Of a stretch of DNA of 64,000 nucleotides, positions 17,409 to 25,803 are shown in pieces. Under the pieces are notes generated by a model, which saw nothing but the letters and a program-made list of their open reading frames with translations, was not told where the DNA came from and searched no databases. The position numbers and the translations under genes are program-made. This stretch comes from Candidatus Bathyarchaeota archaeon (GTDB lineage Archaea; Thermoproteota; Bathyarchaeia; Bathyarchaeales; Bathycorpusculaceae): the NCBI GenBank assembly GCA_026014665.1, contig JAOZHX010000019.1, positions 225,939-289,938 on the forward strand, given 5' to 3'. Each line of letters begins with the position of its first letter. The stretch's first letter is position 1.

Positions 17409-17912
17409 TTAGACCATGCGTTTGACTAGGTCGTTTATGGCTTCCCCGCGGTAGCCTGCTTCGCCGCCTGAACGATAGCCCTTCTTGGTTTTGCCCTTGT
17501 AACCTTTAGAAGGCGGATGCAACTTAAAGCGGGGCTCTACATCGGGAAGTTTACTGTACTGGACTTTGCATGCCATGATAGCGTCTGCAAGTTCATCGAT
17601 GCTTTTGTAGTCTGCTTTCTGGAGGTATTCATCGGTGAGTTCTTTGCCGCCTGCTAAACGTCCCCGTTTCTGCAACATAGCAATGATTGTTTCTTTTGTC
17701 GGTTCACCCCAAGTAACATAGTCGTTTACACGTTGCAACATGCCTTTGTAGGCTGGTCGGGTGTCGACTAGGACGGCGTGGTTGGTGTGACCTAAATGGA
17801 GCAAGTCTAGGGTTGCTCGTGCTTCTCGTTGGGCGCTTACAGTTCCTCGAACTCGAACGACGACAAGAGGTTTGCATTCTTCAGTTTGCTGTGCCATATC
17901 TACTTCACCCAA
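17409..17912 (-). CDS. rpl30: Ribosomal protein uL30
   Basis: The large-subunit protein L30, 167 aa. The archaeal form is longer than the bacterial 60-aa form. LVVVRVRGTVSAQREARATLDLLHLGHTNHAVLV (read over residues 15-48) contains the L30 core, followed by the archaeal C-terminal extension ending FKLHPPSKGYKGKTKKGYR and a basic tail. It is the last gene of the ribosomal operon here and overlaps S5 by 13 bp. L15 and SecY, which usually follow in Archaea, are absent: the next gene to the left is on the opposite strand. Confidence 0.93.
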   Translation of the reverse strand: MGEVDMAQQTEECKPLVVVRVRGTVSAQREARATLDLLHLGHTNHAVLVDTRPAYKGMLQRVNDYVTWGEPTKETIIAMLQKRGRLAGGKELTDEYLQKADYKSIDELADAIMACKVQYSKLPDVEPRFKLHPPSKGYKGKTKKGYRSGGEAGYRGEAINDLVKRMV

Positions 17913-18556
17913 TCCACCGTTGTAATCAAATTGTAGGTTTTGCGTAAACCATCAAAGATTGCACATGCGTACGAAGGCACAGTTCTTGTTGAGCCGTAAC
18001 TTCGCATCCAAAGGTCTTTGACGCCTGCTAAGCCCAAGATGACCTTGGCAACCTCGCTTGAGACTAAGCCTAAGCCTCTTGGACCAGGAACGATAACCAC
18101 TCTTACGCCACCACATTTGCCTTCCACTTGGAACGGGACAGAGTGAGGTTTGCCGCAACCGCATTCCCAGCTTCCGCATCCACGTTTAACGGGAATGAGG
18201 TTTAGGCGTGCGTTGGCTGCTGCTTTCTCGATGGCGTTGCGGACTTGACTGGCTTTGCCACTGCCTAGCCCGATGTAGCCATCTCGGTTGCCTACTGCGA
18301 CAATGGCTTTAAAGCGGCTTTTTTCGCCTGCGTCGGTTTGTTTCTGGACGAGGTTAACGTTTATGACTTCTTCTTGCAGGTCTGGGAGAAGAGAGTCGAC
18401 GATTTGAGGCTCTGAAATTTTTATTCCGCTTAAGAATACGTCTTCGATGGTCGTGATTTTGCCTTCTTGAATAAGTTTGCCCAGTCGAGTTCGTGGAACC
18501 CACTGTTCTAAGCTTGCTGCTCTTCTTTCACTATCTCTTTCTCTTCTGTCACTCAT
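17900..18556 (-). CDS. rps5: Ribosomal protein uS5
   Basis: The small-subunit protein S5, 218 aa, part of the decoding-site periphery. The N-terminal S5 domain includes VNLVQKQTDAGEKSRFKAIV and VGNRDGYIGLGSGKASQVRN (about 70-110). The C-terminal domain includes VIVPGPRGLGLVSSEVAKVILGLAG, split here over 155-180. Length and motifs match archaeal S5. It overlaps L18 by 4 bp upstream and L30 by 13 bp downstream. Confidence 0.95.
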   Translation of the reverse strand: MSDRRERDSERRAASLEQWVPRTRLGKLIQEGKITTIEDVFLSGIKISEPQIVDSLLPDLQEEVINVNLVQKQTDAGEKSRFKAIVAVGNRDGYIGLGSGKASQVRNAIEKAAANARLNLIPVKRGCGSWECGCGKPHSVPFQVEGKCGGVRVVIVPGPRGLGLVSSEVAKVILGLAGVKDLWMRSYGSTRTVPSYACAIFDGLRKTYNLITTVDWVK

Positions 18557-19386
18557 GCTTTATTTTCACCCTTCTTAGTCGCCTTTTCTTTGGGCACCTT
18601 TTCCTTTGGCGCTCTCTCTTTAGGCGCAGCTTTCACTTTCGGCGCTGCCTTCTCTTTTTCTGGTGCAGCCTTCTCCTTAGTAACTTTGCCTTTAGGAACC
18701 TCTTTGGCGGGGGCTTTCTCTTTTGGAGCCTTCCCCGCTACTTCTTTGGGCTCCGGTTCTGCAGCGACCTTTGTACCTTTAAACGAGCTGACGATTTCAG
18801 CCTTAACTTTATTGAAGTGCTCAGCTATTTTTTCAGGTGCAACACCTTGAGCTGCATACCGCGAGAATTTGGAAGTATATTCTTCAGACCCTACGCCCAA
18901 GCTTTTAGCGTATTTTGCTATGTGGTCGCCTTTGGTACGTTCCTTAACGAGTTTTTCCTCGCTGTGAGGAACATCGACGCCAGCATCTAATACGCCGTTC
19001 ATGACTGCAAAGATTTTGGCACCTTTCGTGGGAGTAAACAAACCGATGTCAAGGATTGCTTCATTGACACCTGCAGTTTTCGCCTTCAACCCACACAATA
19101 AACCCGTTAAGTAGGCTGCTGGAATGTTACCAGTAGGAGCTTTCCAACCGTATTTTTTTATGAGTTCTCGGCTGTTAGCTGCGGCAATGACTTGATCACC
19201 CTTTGGTTTGGCAATGCTGAGTTGTGCAGTTACATTTTTGTTTGAGGCGCGCGTGACTAAGCGAGGTTTACCTGAGATAACCATTGCTTTGCGTGCCTGG
19301 TAATCGGTTTTTCCTTCACGTCTGCGTCTAAGTTGTACGCGGTAATTGCTGCTTTTTGCCAACTTAACGTTTCCTCCATAGGTCAT
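18553..19386 (-). CDS. rpl18: Ribosomal protein uL18 with long lysine/alanine/proline tail
   Basis: The first 195 residues are archaeal L18: SSNYRVQLRRRREGKTDYQA, then RKAMVISGKPRLVTRASN, and later GLFTPTKGAKIFAVMNGVLDAG. It binds 5S rRNA. Residues about 200-277 are a low-complexity tail built from PKEKAPAKE-like units rich in K, A, P and E, resembling histone-H1 tails; typical archaeal L18 ends near 190-200. The tail is encoded by degenerate repeats. It overlaps L19e by 23 bp and S5 by 4 bp. Confidence 0.93.
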   Translation of the reverse strand: MTYGGNVKLAKSSNYRVQLRRRREGKTDYQARKAMVISGKPRLVTRASNKNVTAQLSIAKPKGDQVIAAANSRELIKKYGWKAPTGNIPAAYLTGLLCGLKAKTAGVNEAILDIGLFTPTKGAKIFAVMNGVLDAGVDVPHSEEKLVKERTKGDHIAKYAKSLGVGSEEYTSKFSRYAAQGVAPEKIAEHFNKVKAEIVSSFKGTKVAAEPEPKEVAGKAPKEKAPAKEVPKGKVTKEKAAPEKEKAAPKVKAAPKERAPKEKVPKEKATKKGENKA

Positions 19387-19819
19387 GTTCTTTTAGGTTA
19401 CGCTCTAATTCAGCGACAGAGTCGAATCTGCCACTGCCTGCCATCCTGTAATATTGAGTATAGGTGCTTTCTGTGATAACTCGACTTGCTTTAAGCTCGC
19501 GAAGCTTACGTCGTAGGGAACGAATTTTTTTCATCCAAGCTTCTTTCTTTGTAACAGTGGCATAACCAGCGCCTGTGTAGCTTCCAGGCCCGCTGCGTCT
19601 GCCTTGCCGTTTTTTGCCTTGAATGGTCTTTGCTCTGGAGCGGCTTACGCCTTTCTCTGGCAATGAAACAATTGCTTTTTCATGGATTAGTTTTCTTATT
19701 TCTTCTCTTGTGATTGCGCCCTCTATATCATCCATGCGTTCAGGGTCTATCCAAACTCGATTTTCACCGATTTTTAGAATTTCTGCAGCTAGGCGCCTTT
19801 GACCTGTTAGGTTGGTCAT
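19364..19819 (-). CDS. rpl19e: Ribosomal protein eL19
   Basis: A 151-aa archaeal/eukaryotic-type protein. The start MTNLTGQRRLAAEILKIGEN and the core RVWIDPERMDDIEGAITREE are classic L19e, followed by the basic GKKRQGRRSGPGSYTGAG region that penetrates the 23S rRNA. Its length is normal for Archaea. It overlaps L32e by 4 bp upstream and L18 by 23 bp downstream, so translation is coupled. Confidence 0.95.
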   Translation of the reverse strand: MTNLTGQRRLAAEILKIGENRVWIDPERMDDIEGAITREEIRKLIHEKAIVSLPEKGVSRSRAKTIQGKKRQGRRSGPGSYTGAGYATVTKKEAWMKKIRSLRRKLRELKASRVITESTYTQYYRMAGSGRFDSVAELERNLKEHDLWRKR

Positions 19820-20487
19820 TGTTTCTTCTCCTTTTTGGGTTTACTTTTGGCTTTAGGTGTCTTCTCTTCTAGGGGTTTTTTCTTCTCTTTTTTGGGTTGT
19901 TCTTCGGCTTTCGCTTTTGCTTCAGGTTGTTCTTCCTCTGCTTTCTCCTCAGCTTCTTCTTCCTCTACTTCTTCTTCGGGCGTTTCTTCTTCGCTTTCCG
20001 CTTCTTCGGTTTCCTCTGTTTCTTCTCCTTGTTCTTCCGCTTCTTCTTCTTCTTCTTCTTCTTCTTCTTCTTCTTCTGCTTCTGCTTTGGCTGAAAGTTG
20101 AACGTTTAAGATTTTAATGTTTAGTTCTTTAGCTTTGGCAATTATTTCGGCTCGTTTGCGTTTCCCTACTGTGTGAGCAATCCGGGCCGCTTGCGTGTTG
20201 GGATCAACGTTTATGAGGTCTTCTTGATTGTAAACAATAACTTCTTTGTATCCTGAAGGATGCAAGAAACGGGCGATTTTGGGTCCTTTGTAACCCATGC
20301 TGGGTCCTGGAGGCCAGCCTTTGATTTTTCGGCGGATCTTGTTGTCTAAGCCGCGGGGTCTGCGCCAAGCTGTACTAAAGCGGTCGTATTTCCAGCTTTC
20401 CGCTCGTACGAATTTGGGTTTCTTGTTTTTGGCACGTGCTCGCAGACGTAGTGCTTTACGTGAGGGGGATTGCTTTTTTTCGGTCAT
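19816..20487 (-). CDS. rpl32e: Ribosomal protein eL32 with acidic C-terminal tail
   Basis: Residues 1-130 are L32e: the basic start SPSRKALRLRARAKNKKPKF, WRRPRGLDNKIRRKIKGWPP and GYKGPKIARFLHPSGYKEV. Residues about 132-223 are an unusual tail. It begins with a run of about 13 glutamates, continues through mixed EE/TE/AE repeats, and ends in a basic KKEKKKP and PKAKSKPKKEKKQ segment. Archaeal L32e is usually near 130-140 aa. The Glu run is encoded by 12 identical codons, a slippage-prone tract. The tail lies at the surface if the core keeps its usual position. Confidence 0.92.
   Translation of the reverse strand: MTEKKQSPSRKALRLRARAKNKKPKFVRAESWKYDRFSTAWRRPRGLDNKIRRKIKGWPPGPSMGYKGPKIARFLHPSGYKEVIVYNQEDLINVDPNTQAARIAHTVGKRKRAEIIAKAKELNIKILNVQLSAKAEAEEEEEEEEEEEEAEEQGEETEETEEAESEEETPEEEVEEEEAEEKAEEEQPEAKAKAEEQPKKEKKKPLEEKTPKAKSKPKKEKKQ
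20041..20076. repeat. (TTC)12 microsatellite encoding a poly-Glu tract
   Basis: Twelve perfect TTC triplets on the plus strand encode consecutive Glu in the tail of eL32. Such pure trinucleotide tracts are rare in prokaryotic core genes and can change length in frame by slippage. Flanking sequence is more TTC/TCT-rich but interrupted. Confidence 0.9.
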
Positions 20488-21032
20488 TATGCCATTCCTT
20501 CACTTCTTTCATAGGTGTAAATGCCATCAAGGAAAACGCGGGGATCTTTCCGTCTGACGCGGGTCGCCTGCTCGATATTGGCAGCGGTTTGGCTGACTTC
20601 TTCTAGGTCTATGCCCTGGATAATGAGGTCTTCGGATTCTATTTTGATTTTGACGTCTCCGATAATTTTGACTCTGCGTGGTCGGCGTTCGCCTGTAAAG
20701 TTTTCTATCAAGACAGATTTGTCTTGGAGTTTAACTGAAATGGGAAAGTGCGAGAAGACAATTTTCATTTTGTAGGAGTAGCCTTTGGTTACCCCTGTGA
20801 TCATGTTGTTGATATGTGAGTATATGGTTCCCACTAGGGCGGCTTCCTTCTTGCGTGGCCACTTTGCCCATATGCGGACGTTTTTACCCTCGCTCTCTAT
20901 CGCGATTGGTGCATAGGAGAAGTCACGTGTGAGCGAGCCTTTGGCACCTTTGACGCTGAGTTTTTTGCCAACTAGGTCCATTGTAACATCGTCGGGGAAT
21001 TCAACGGTTTTTGATATTTCTGGGAGCCGCAT
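20487..21032 (-). CDS. rpl6: Ribosomal protein uL6
   Basis: A 181-aa L6. Two L6 repeats are visible: VTMDLVGKKLSVKGAKGSLT (about 15-34) and the second, from about 90, with FPISVKLQDKSVLIENFTGE. The C-terminal EQATRVRRKDPRVFLDGIY is the archaeal signature. It binds 23S rRNA near the sarcin-ricin loop. It overlaps L32e by one base. Confidence 0.95.
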   Translation of the reverse strand: MRLPEISKTVEFPDDVTMDLVGKKLSVKGAKGSLTRDFSYAPIAIESEGKNVRIWAKWPRKKEAALVGTIYSHINNMITGVTKGYSYKMKIVFSHFPISVKLQDKSVLIENFTGERRPRRVKIIGDVKIKIESEDLIIQGIDLEEVSQTAANIEQATRVRRKDPRVFLDGIYTYERSEGMA

Positions 21033-21044
21033 AATTAGTCCTCC

Positions 21045-21428
21045 TTAATACACGAAAGCTAAAAGCCTTCCTCCGAGATTTTTTTCTTCAGCATCCTTGT
21101 GGGCAATGACGCCTTTAGATGTTGAAACAACCATGATGCCAACGTCTCTGGATGGGAGGAATTTCTTTTCCCAGTCCTCGTATTCCGTGGCTTTGACTGC
21201 AAAACGTGGTTTGACTGGACCGCACTTGTTTATCCTGCCTAGGAGCTGCACTTTGAATTTGCCTTGTCGTCCGTCGTCTATGAATTCGAATTCGCCTATG
21301 TAGCCGTTGAGTTGCATGATGCGTAGGACACGACCTAAAAGTTTAGAGGCGGGGCTAATGATGCATTCACGCTTGTTGCGTGTCTCGTTGTTTATGATGG
21401 TTATGAGACCATTGGTTAAAGTGTCCAT
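21045..21428 (-). CDS. rps8: Ribosomal protein uS8
   Basis: A 127-aa S8: [20 protein letters not shown] at the start, [20 protein letters not shown] in the middle, and the conserved end [20 protein letters not shown]. It binds 16S rRNA and in many Archaea helps autoregulate this operon. It lies 12 bp before L6. Confidence 0.95.
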   Translation of the reverse strand: MDTLTNGLITIINNETRNKRECIISPASKLLGRVLRIMQLNGYIGEFEFIDDGRQGKFKVQLLGRINKCGPVKPRFAVKATEYEDWEKKFLPSRDVGIMVVSTSKGVIAHKDAEEKNLGGRLLAFVY

Positions 21429-21442
21429 AGTTTTTTTAGCTC

Positions 21443-21607
21443 CTACTCATATTTTTTAAAGCCTAATTTTGGTGCGGCTTCTCTAAAACAGTGCCTACAT
21501 AAATATAAATTATAACGTCGAATAACTGGTCCATATGACCCGCATCTTTGACATGGACGTGAACCCTTTCCGTATTTTCGTTCTTTTTTAACTTGCTGCT
21601 TTCCCAT
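21443..21607 (-). CDS. rps14: Ribosomal protein uS14, zinc-binding type
   Basis: A 54-aa gene, short but intact: [20 protein letters not shown], then [20 protein letters not shown] and [12 protein letters not shown]. Four cysteines in two pairs (C-x2-C and C-x2-C) form the zinc ribbon of S14. Its place between L5 and S8 matches archaeal order. Start ATG at 21607, stop TAG at 21443-21445. Confidence 0.95.
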   Translation of the reverse strand: MGKQQVKKERKYGKGSRPCQRCGSYGPVIRRYNLYLCRHCFREAAPKLGFKKYE

Positions 21608-21624
21608 ACATTCACACTCGAGTT

Positions 21625-22164
21625 TTAAACAATTTCGACTCCTAACGTTTGCCTCACAAAGACAATGGATTCTTCAGGGGTAAGTAGATGTTTAGGACCG
21701 ATGGATTTGCTTTGGCGCTTGCGAATCTTTATGCGTTGACCAGGACGATTCATTGTGACGCAGACATCCATTCCGAAGATACCTATCTCAGGGTCATATT
21801 TGACGCCAGGGATTTCGATGTGCTCTTTGAGACCAAAAGAAAAGTTACCGCGCATGTCGAAGGCTCGCTTTGAGATTTTGTTGTCGATTACAGGTAACAC
21901 TTTTTTGAGGAAATCTATGGCAGGTTGCTTGCGCAAGGTAACCACAACAGCAATGGATTCGCCTTCGCGTATGCCAAAGTCGCGGATCGTTTTTTTCGCT
22001 TTCTTCTTAACTGGTGTTTGCCCGGTTATTTCCTGGAGAACTTTGTTAGCTTTTTCGAGCGGTTCGCCTGATTTTCCTACGTTGAGGTTAACCACGACTT
22101 TATCGATGCGTGGTTTAAGCATCGGGTGTTCTTCCCAGTTCTTAAGGATCGCTTCTTCAGACAA
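21625..22164 (-). CDS. rpl5: Ribosomal protein uL5
   Basis: A 179-aa L5 that binds 5S r[23 protein letters not shown] (about 18-37), [20 protein letters not shown] and the C-terminal [20 protein letters not shown] are family landmarks. It overlaps S4e by 8 bp upstream and is 17 bp before S14. Confidence 0.95.
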   Translation of the reverse strand: MSEEAILKNWEEHPMLKPRIDKVVVNLNVGKSGEPLEKANKVLQEITGQTPVKKKAKKTIRDFGIREGESIAVVVTLRKQPAIDFLKKVLPVIDNKISKRAFDMRGNFSFGLKEHIEIPGVKYDPEIGIFGMDVCVTMNRPGQRIKIRKRQSKSIGPKHLLTPEESIVFVRQTLGVEIV

Positions 22165-22921
22165 CTGCTTGAGCCTCCGCCGTGTTTATGAGTGGGGTTG
22201 CTTCACCAATCGAGAAGACGAAGTCCATGATACTTTGGTACCGTGCGCCTTTTTCGTCCTCGATCAGAACGAGGGCTTGATGACGCTTTTTGGCTTCCGT
22301 TTTTTCGATCTCAACGATCCTCCCTAGTTTTCCGATGTTTTTCCCGCCAGTGATTACCGCTAAGTTCCCTTCCTTAGTCTTTAGGGTTTGGAGGACTTGT
22401 TTTTCAGGGAGGGAAATTTGTAGAATATCAAAGGTTTGGTATGTGACTTCTTGAGGATTCTTGGGATCTGCAACTTTGATTAGCATGTTGGAGCCGTCAT
22501 GGAGTGCAATTTGAATACCGTTTGGAACGGTAGTTTTGTTTTCCACCCGGACAAGCTTGATGCTGGCTTCCTCTTTGCTGATGGGAGCTAAGACGAGGCC
22601 TTTATGGGAGGGCATGACTCTATAATATTTGTTTGTCTCAGGCATGCTAACCACGTCCATTAAGCCAACTGGGAAATCGTCGTTCTTGCGGACTCTCCCG
22701 TCGACGAGAACTTTGCCCTGTGCAAGAATCATTTTGCTTTCTTTGCGCGTTTGCGCCATCCCCAAGATATCTCGGAGAACCAGCGTTAATGAAAGCGAGT
22801 TATGGAGTGAGTGAGTGCCTGCCGAAGGCTTCACTATCCAAGGTAACTCTTTTCTGTGAATAGGCCAGAATCTCGGCGCTGGCTTACGTTTCAGCCTTGC
22901 TGTTTTTCCTTTTTTACCCAT
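22157..22921 (-). CDS. rps4e: Ribosomal protein eS4
   Basis: A 254-aa S4e. RKPAPRFWPIHRKELPWIVK (about 12-31) is followed by an S4 RNA-binding region (about 45-105) with KMILAQGKVLVDGRVRKNDD. Then comes the central S4e domain, and a KOW-like segment VITGGKNIGKLGRIVEIEKT (about 190-209). This protein is archaeal/eukaryotic only. It directly follows L24. Confidence 0.95.
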   Translation of the reverse strand: MGKKGKTARLKRKPAPRFWPIHRKELPWIVKPSAGTHSLHNSLSLTLVLRDILGMAQTRKESKMILAQGKVLVDGRVRKNDDFPVGLMDVVSMPETNKYYRVMPSHKGLVLAPISKEEASIKLVRVENKTTVPNGIQIALHDGSNMLIKVADPKNPQEVTYQTFDILQISLPEKQVLQTLKTKEGNLAVITGGKNIGKLGRIVEIEKTEAKKRHQALVLIEDEKGARYQSIMDFVFSIGEATPLINTAEAQAVV

Positions 22922-23701
22922 TTATTGCTCCTCCTCAGAGGTTTTTCGTTTGACACGCGGTTTAGCCGCAGGTTTTGTAGCTGTTTCTTTAGCCGCTGAA
23001 GCTTTTTTAGTTGCTGCTTTCTTTACATTTTTTTTAGTCGCAGGTGCCTTCTCTTCTTCAACGGGCGCTTCTTCCTTCTTTGCAGTTTTTTTGGCAGTTG
23101 GTTTTTTGGCAGGGGCTTTCTTTGGCGCTAGCTCTTCTTTGGGGACTTCTTCTTCGGCTTTGGTCTCAGGGATTTCGGCGGGGGCTTCTTCGATTGATGG
23201 CACTTCCTCGGCTTCTGCTTCGGGTTGTTCTTCAGTTGGTTTTGACTCTTCTTCTTTAATCTTGGCGGGAATCTTTGCCTTTTCCTTTGGTGCTGGTTTG
23301 GCTATGGGTTTCTCTTCTGGTTTTTCTACTGCTTTCTTTCTTGCAACTATGTCTTTTCGCCATTGATCATCCAAGTTAAGGTTGCGTATCTGGACTTTGG
23401 AAGGGTGGATTGGAAGGAAAATGTTTGTGCCGTCTACTTTTTCACGTGTCAAGCCTTCAAGGTAAATACGGTAAGCTTTGAGGTCGACACGTGAAACTTT
23501 ACCTTCAAATCCCTTGTTATCGCCTCGCATTATGCGAACTGTGTCTCCTTTCCTCACAGGCAGAGTACTAACGCCGCGGGAAGCAGCAAGTTCGTTTGAA
23601 AGCGGTGCCGCCATAAGCTTGTGGCGGATGTGAGCGGGCGCGTTAAAGAGTTTTTTTCGTTGTTTGCTTGGGTTCTTTACTCGTTTTGTTTCCTGCATCA
23701 T
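22922..23701 (-). CDS. rpl24: Ribosomal protein uL24 with long low-complexity tail
   Basis: Residues 1-125 are archaeal L24: KQRKKLFNAPAHIRHKLMAA, then the KOW motif VRKGDTVRIMRGDNKGFEGK (about 49-68). Residues about 126-259 are a tail: first E/P-rich (EEESKPTEEQPEAEAEEVPS), then lysine/alanine-rich with PAKKPTAKKTAKKEEAPVEE and ending KPRVKRKTSEEEQ. Typical archaeal L24 is about 120-150 aa. The tail is similar in composition to those on L18 and L32e in the same operon. Confidence 0.93.
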   Translation of the reverse strand: MMQETKRVKNPSKQRKKLFNAPAHIRHKLMAAPLSNELAASRGVSTLPVRKGDTVRIMRGDNKGFEGKVSRVDLKAYRIYLEGLTREKVDGTNIFLPIHPSKVQIRNLNLDDQWRKDIVARKKAVEKPEEKPIAKPAPKEKAKIPAKIKEEESKPTEEQPEAEAEEVPSIEEAPAEIPETKAEEEVPKEELAPKKAPAKKPTAKKTAKKEEAPVEEEKAPATKKNVKKAATKKASAAKETATKPAAKPRVKRKTSEEEQ

Positions 23702-23708
23702 CTTTCAC

Positions 23709-24149
23709 CTACACTATTATGCTGGAGGCGCTTGCAATTCTTGGCCATCTCTCAGCTGCTTCTCGTGCGACTGGACCGCGAATTTCAGAACCTTTCATTT
23801 CACCTTCAGGAGTAATTATGACTGCGGCGTTGTCTTCGAATTGAACCCAGACACCGTCAACGCGTCTGAACGCTCTTCTTTGCCGAACGATTACTGCTTG
23901 GAAAATCTTACTGCGCATGTCAGGTGAACCTTGCCTAACGGAGACTGTGACTTTGTCGCCAACGGTGGCTGATGGGTAACGGCGCAGGCGGCCCTTATAG
24001 CCCATGGCTTGAATCAAACGCAGTACTCTTGCGCCTGTGTTGTCAGCGCATCGGAGCTCAGAGCCAGCTAAAAGTCCACGGCTGATTTTTTGCCCGTGGG
24101 ATAACATGCCTTTCGCTACTAAAGCTCTCTGTTTTGCTTTCGCCGCCAT
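23709..24149 (-). CDS. rpl14: Ribosomal protein uL14
   Basis: A 146-aa L14. LLAGSELRCADNTGARVLRL (about 26-45) holds the conserved ADNTGA motif, followed by VGDKVTVSVRQGSPDMRSKI. It ends EAAERWPRIASASSIIV, the normal archaeal C-terminus. It sits between S17 (one base gap) and L24. Confidence 0.96.
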   Translation of the reverse strand: MAAKAKQRALVAKGMLSHGQKISRGLLAGSELRCADNTGARVLRLIQAMGYKGRLRRYPSATVGDKVTVSVRQGSPDMRSKIFQAVIVRQRRAFRRVDGVWVQFEDNAAVIITPEGEMKGSEIRGPVAREAAERWPRIASASSIIV

Positions 24150-24150
24150 T

Positions 24151-24471
24151 CTACTTCTCCTCTCCTACCTTTTCAACAACAACAAACGAAACAGTTTTGC
24201 TGATTGGTCGGCACTCTGCAATTTTAACTCGGTCTCCTTCTTTGACGTCGAGGCAAGGGGGGTTGTGTGAGGGGATGTGCCCGTGTCGGCGTTCATATCG
24301 TACGAATTTTGTGGAGAACTGAGTGAATTCTCGGTCAACAATTACTGTTTTATCCATTTTTGCTGTGTGAACAGTGCCCTCAAGTACGCGTCCTCTTACT
24401 GAGAGTGTACCGTGGAAGGGGCAGTTTCGGTCGTCACAGGTTTTTTTGGGTTGCTTGAAAGTCATCGACAT
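24151..24471 (-). CDS. rps17: Ribosomal protein uS17
   Basis: A 106-aa S17: CPFHGTLSVRGRVLEGTVHT (about 18-37) and the OB-fold motif KTVIVDREFTQFSTKFVRYE. CLDVKEGDRVKIAECRPISK is the conserved end. CDDRNCPFHG is the archaeal N-terminal form. It binds 16S rRNA and is next to the RNase P subunit gene as usual in Archaea. Confidence 0.95.
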   Translation of the reverse strand: MSMTFKQPKKTCDDRNCPFHGTLSVRGRVLEGTVHTAKMDKTVIVDREFTQFSTKFVRYERRHGHIPSHNPPCLDVKEGDRVKIAECRPISKTVSFVVVEKVGEEK

Positions 24472-24472
24472 A

Positions 24473-24754
24473 TTACCATAACCTCTTTAGGGTTTTTTTG
24501 AGGCGGTCTTCGGGTCTGCCGACTAAAAGGTTACCGTCTACTTCAACGATTGTTCCATCGTTAAATTTGAAGTTGAAAATGGCTGATTCTTTAATTATAC
24601 GTTTAGCTTTGCCTTCGCTTTGGAAGGTAAAAGTATTTTTTGTTTCACCTATGACTTGGCCCTTTAAGCCAACGTAATCTTGGTGCTGGCTCTGCGTAAC
24701 AACGCCTTCAGTGCCTATAAACTCATAACGGATGATGTCTGGGGTTACTTTCAT
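24473..24754 (-). CDS. rnp1: Ribonuclease P protein component 1 (Rpp29)
   Basis: A 93-aa Rpp29/Pop4-type protein. VTPDIIRYEFIGTEGVVTQS at the start, HQDYVGLKGQVIGETKNTFT and the end VDGNLLVGRPEDRLKKTLKR are family features of this Sm-like barrel. It assembles with the RNase P RNA for tRNA 5' maturation. Its location between L29 and S17 is a firm archaeal marker. It overlaps L29 by 4 bp. Confidence 0.93.
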   Translation of the reverse strand: MKVTPDIIRYEFIGTEGVVTQSQHQDYVGLKGQVIGETKNTFTFQSEGKAKRIIKESAIFNFKFNDGTIVEVDGNLLVGRPEDRLKKTLKRLW

Positions 24755-25044
24755 TGAGAAGCTTTCTCCTTGGTTTCTTTCTTTGCCTTGGGCTTCTTTG
24801 AAGTTTTCTCTTGTTTTTCTGGTTGTGCCGGCGCTTCTCTTATGCCCAGTTTTTGTTCGTTTTCCACGGTTAAGATTTTAGCGATGGCTTTCCGCAGTTC
24901 TCGAATTCGGGTGGGATTTTCTACTGCGCCACCTGCTTTAACCATGGTTTTTATGCGTGTGAGTTCAGCCCGTAAATCGCTGAGCCTTTTGCTGCGGTCG
25001 GCGGGAGACATGTTAGCTATGTCTTTGGTTCTTAGAATCGGCAT
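24751..25044 (-). CDS. rpl29: Ribosomal protein uL29
   Basis: A 97-aa L29. The helical hairpin covers about 1-65: IANMSPADRSKRLSDLRAEL and VENPTRIRELRKAIAKILTV. A basic tail follows (about 68-97, KQEKTSKKPKAKKETKEK), longer than in most Archaea, where the protein is about 65-70 aa. It binds near the exit tunnel. It abuts S3. Confidence 0.93.
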   Translation of the reverse strand: MPILRTKDIANMSPADRSKRLSDLRAELTRIKTMVKAGGAVENPTRIRELRKAIAKILTVENEQKLGIREAPAQPEKQEKTSKKPKAKKETKEKASQ

Positions 25045-25803
25045 TTACTGTTTTTCCTCCGTTGGTTTTGGTTCGTCTGTTACTTCTTTTGCCTGTACTT
25101 GGGGCTCGGTTGCTGCAGGGGTTGTTTGTGGTGACTGTGCTGGAGCTGTTTCTACTGGAATTTGCGCTTGAGTTGCTTCTGTTTGCGGCGTAGTTTCTTC
25201 AGGAGGCAGCGGTGGTGCGATTTCGACTTTGTCTGGGAAGTATGCGTCTGGCGGCATGATTTTAACTCTAACACCTATAATGCCGGGTTTGAGTTGTACG
25301 TGCGCTTCTGCGGTTCGCATGGCACGTTGCGCTGGTTCCCCAACGATTGGGTAGTGTCCAGCACGGAATTTCTCGAAGCGTGCGCGTTCAGTCGTGAGTT
25401 TGCCGCTGATTACGATTTCAGCGCCAAGAGCGCCTGCTTCCATGACTTGATTGAGAGCCCAAAAACCTGCTCGCCTAAAGTGTACGCCTCGCTCAAGGGC
25501 TGAGGTGACGCGGTTTGCGATGACGTGAGCATTAAATTCAGGCACTTCAATTTCTGAAACGGAAATTTGGGGGTTAGCGACCTTGAAGTTTTGTTCTAAG
25601 GCAGCGGCAAGTTCTTTGATGGTTTCTCCGCCCCTGCCGATAACTAGTCCTGGGCGCATAGCGTAGATGACTACATGCGTTCCCAGAGGAGTTTTGGATA
25701 AGTTTACTCCGCCGTATCCGGCGCGTTCGAGTTTTTTTTGTAAAAATTCATCAATTTCTGTTCGTTTGATTGATTCTGTTATGAATCGTTTGACTATGCT
25801 CAT
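25045..25803 (-). CDS. rps3: Ribosomal protein uS3 with Pro/Thr/Gln-rich tail
   Basis: Residues 1-205 are archaeal S3. The KH domain motif AMRPGLVIGRGGETIKELAA (about 48-67) holds the GxxG loop. The C-terminal domain has RAGHYPIVGEPAQRAMRTAE (about 148-167). The tail (about 206-252) is low-complexity, rich in P, T, Q and E. S3 forms part of the mRNA entry tunnel. It directly follows L22. Confidence 0.95.
   Translation of the reverse strand: MSIVKRFITESIKRTEIDEFLQKKLERAGYGGVNLSKTPLGTHVVIYAMRPGLVIGRGGETIKELAAALEQNFKVANPQISVSEIEVPEFNAHVIANRVTSALERGVHFRRAGFWALNQVMEAGALGAEIVISGKLTTERARFEKFRAGHYPIVGEPAQRAMRTAEAHVQLKPGIIGVRVKIMPPDAYFPDKVEIAPPLPPEETTPQTEATQAQIPVETAPAQSPQTTPAATEPQVQAKEVTDEPKPTEEKQ

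Noticed and set aside
19835..20117. Serine-, leucine- and phenylalanine-rich plus-strand frames opposite eL32
   Set aside because: They are mirror frames of the GAA/GAG-rich tail of the ribosomal gene, low in complexity and without a promoter or homology.
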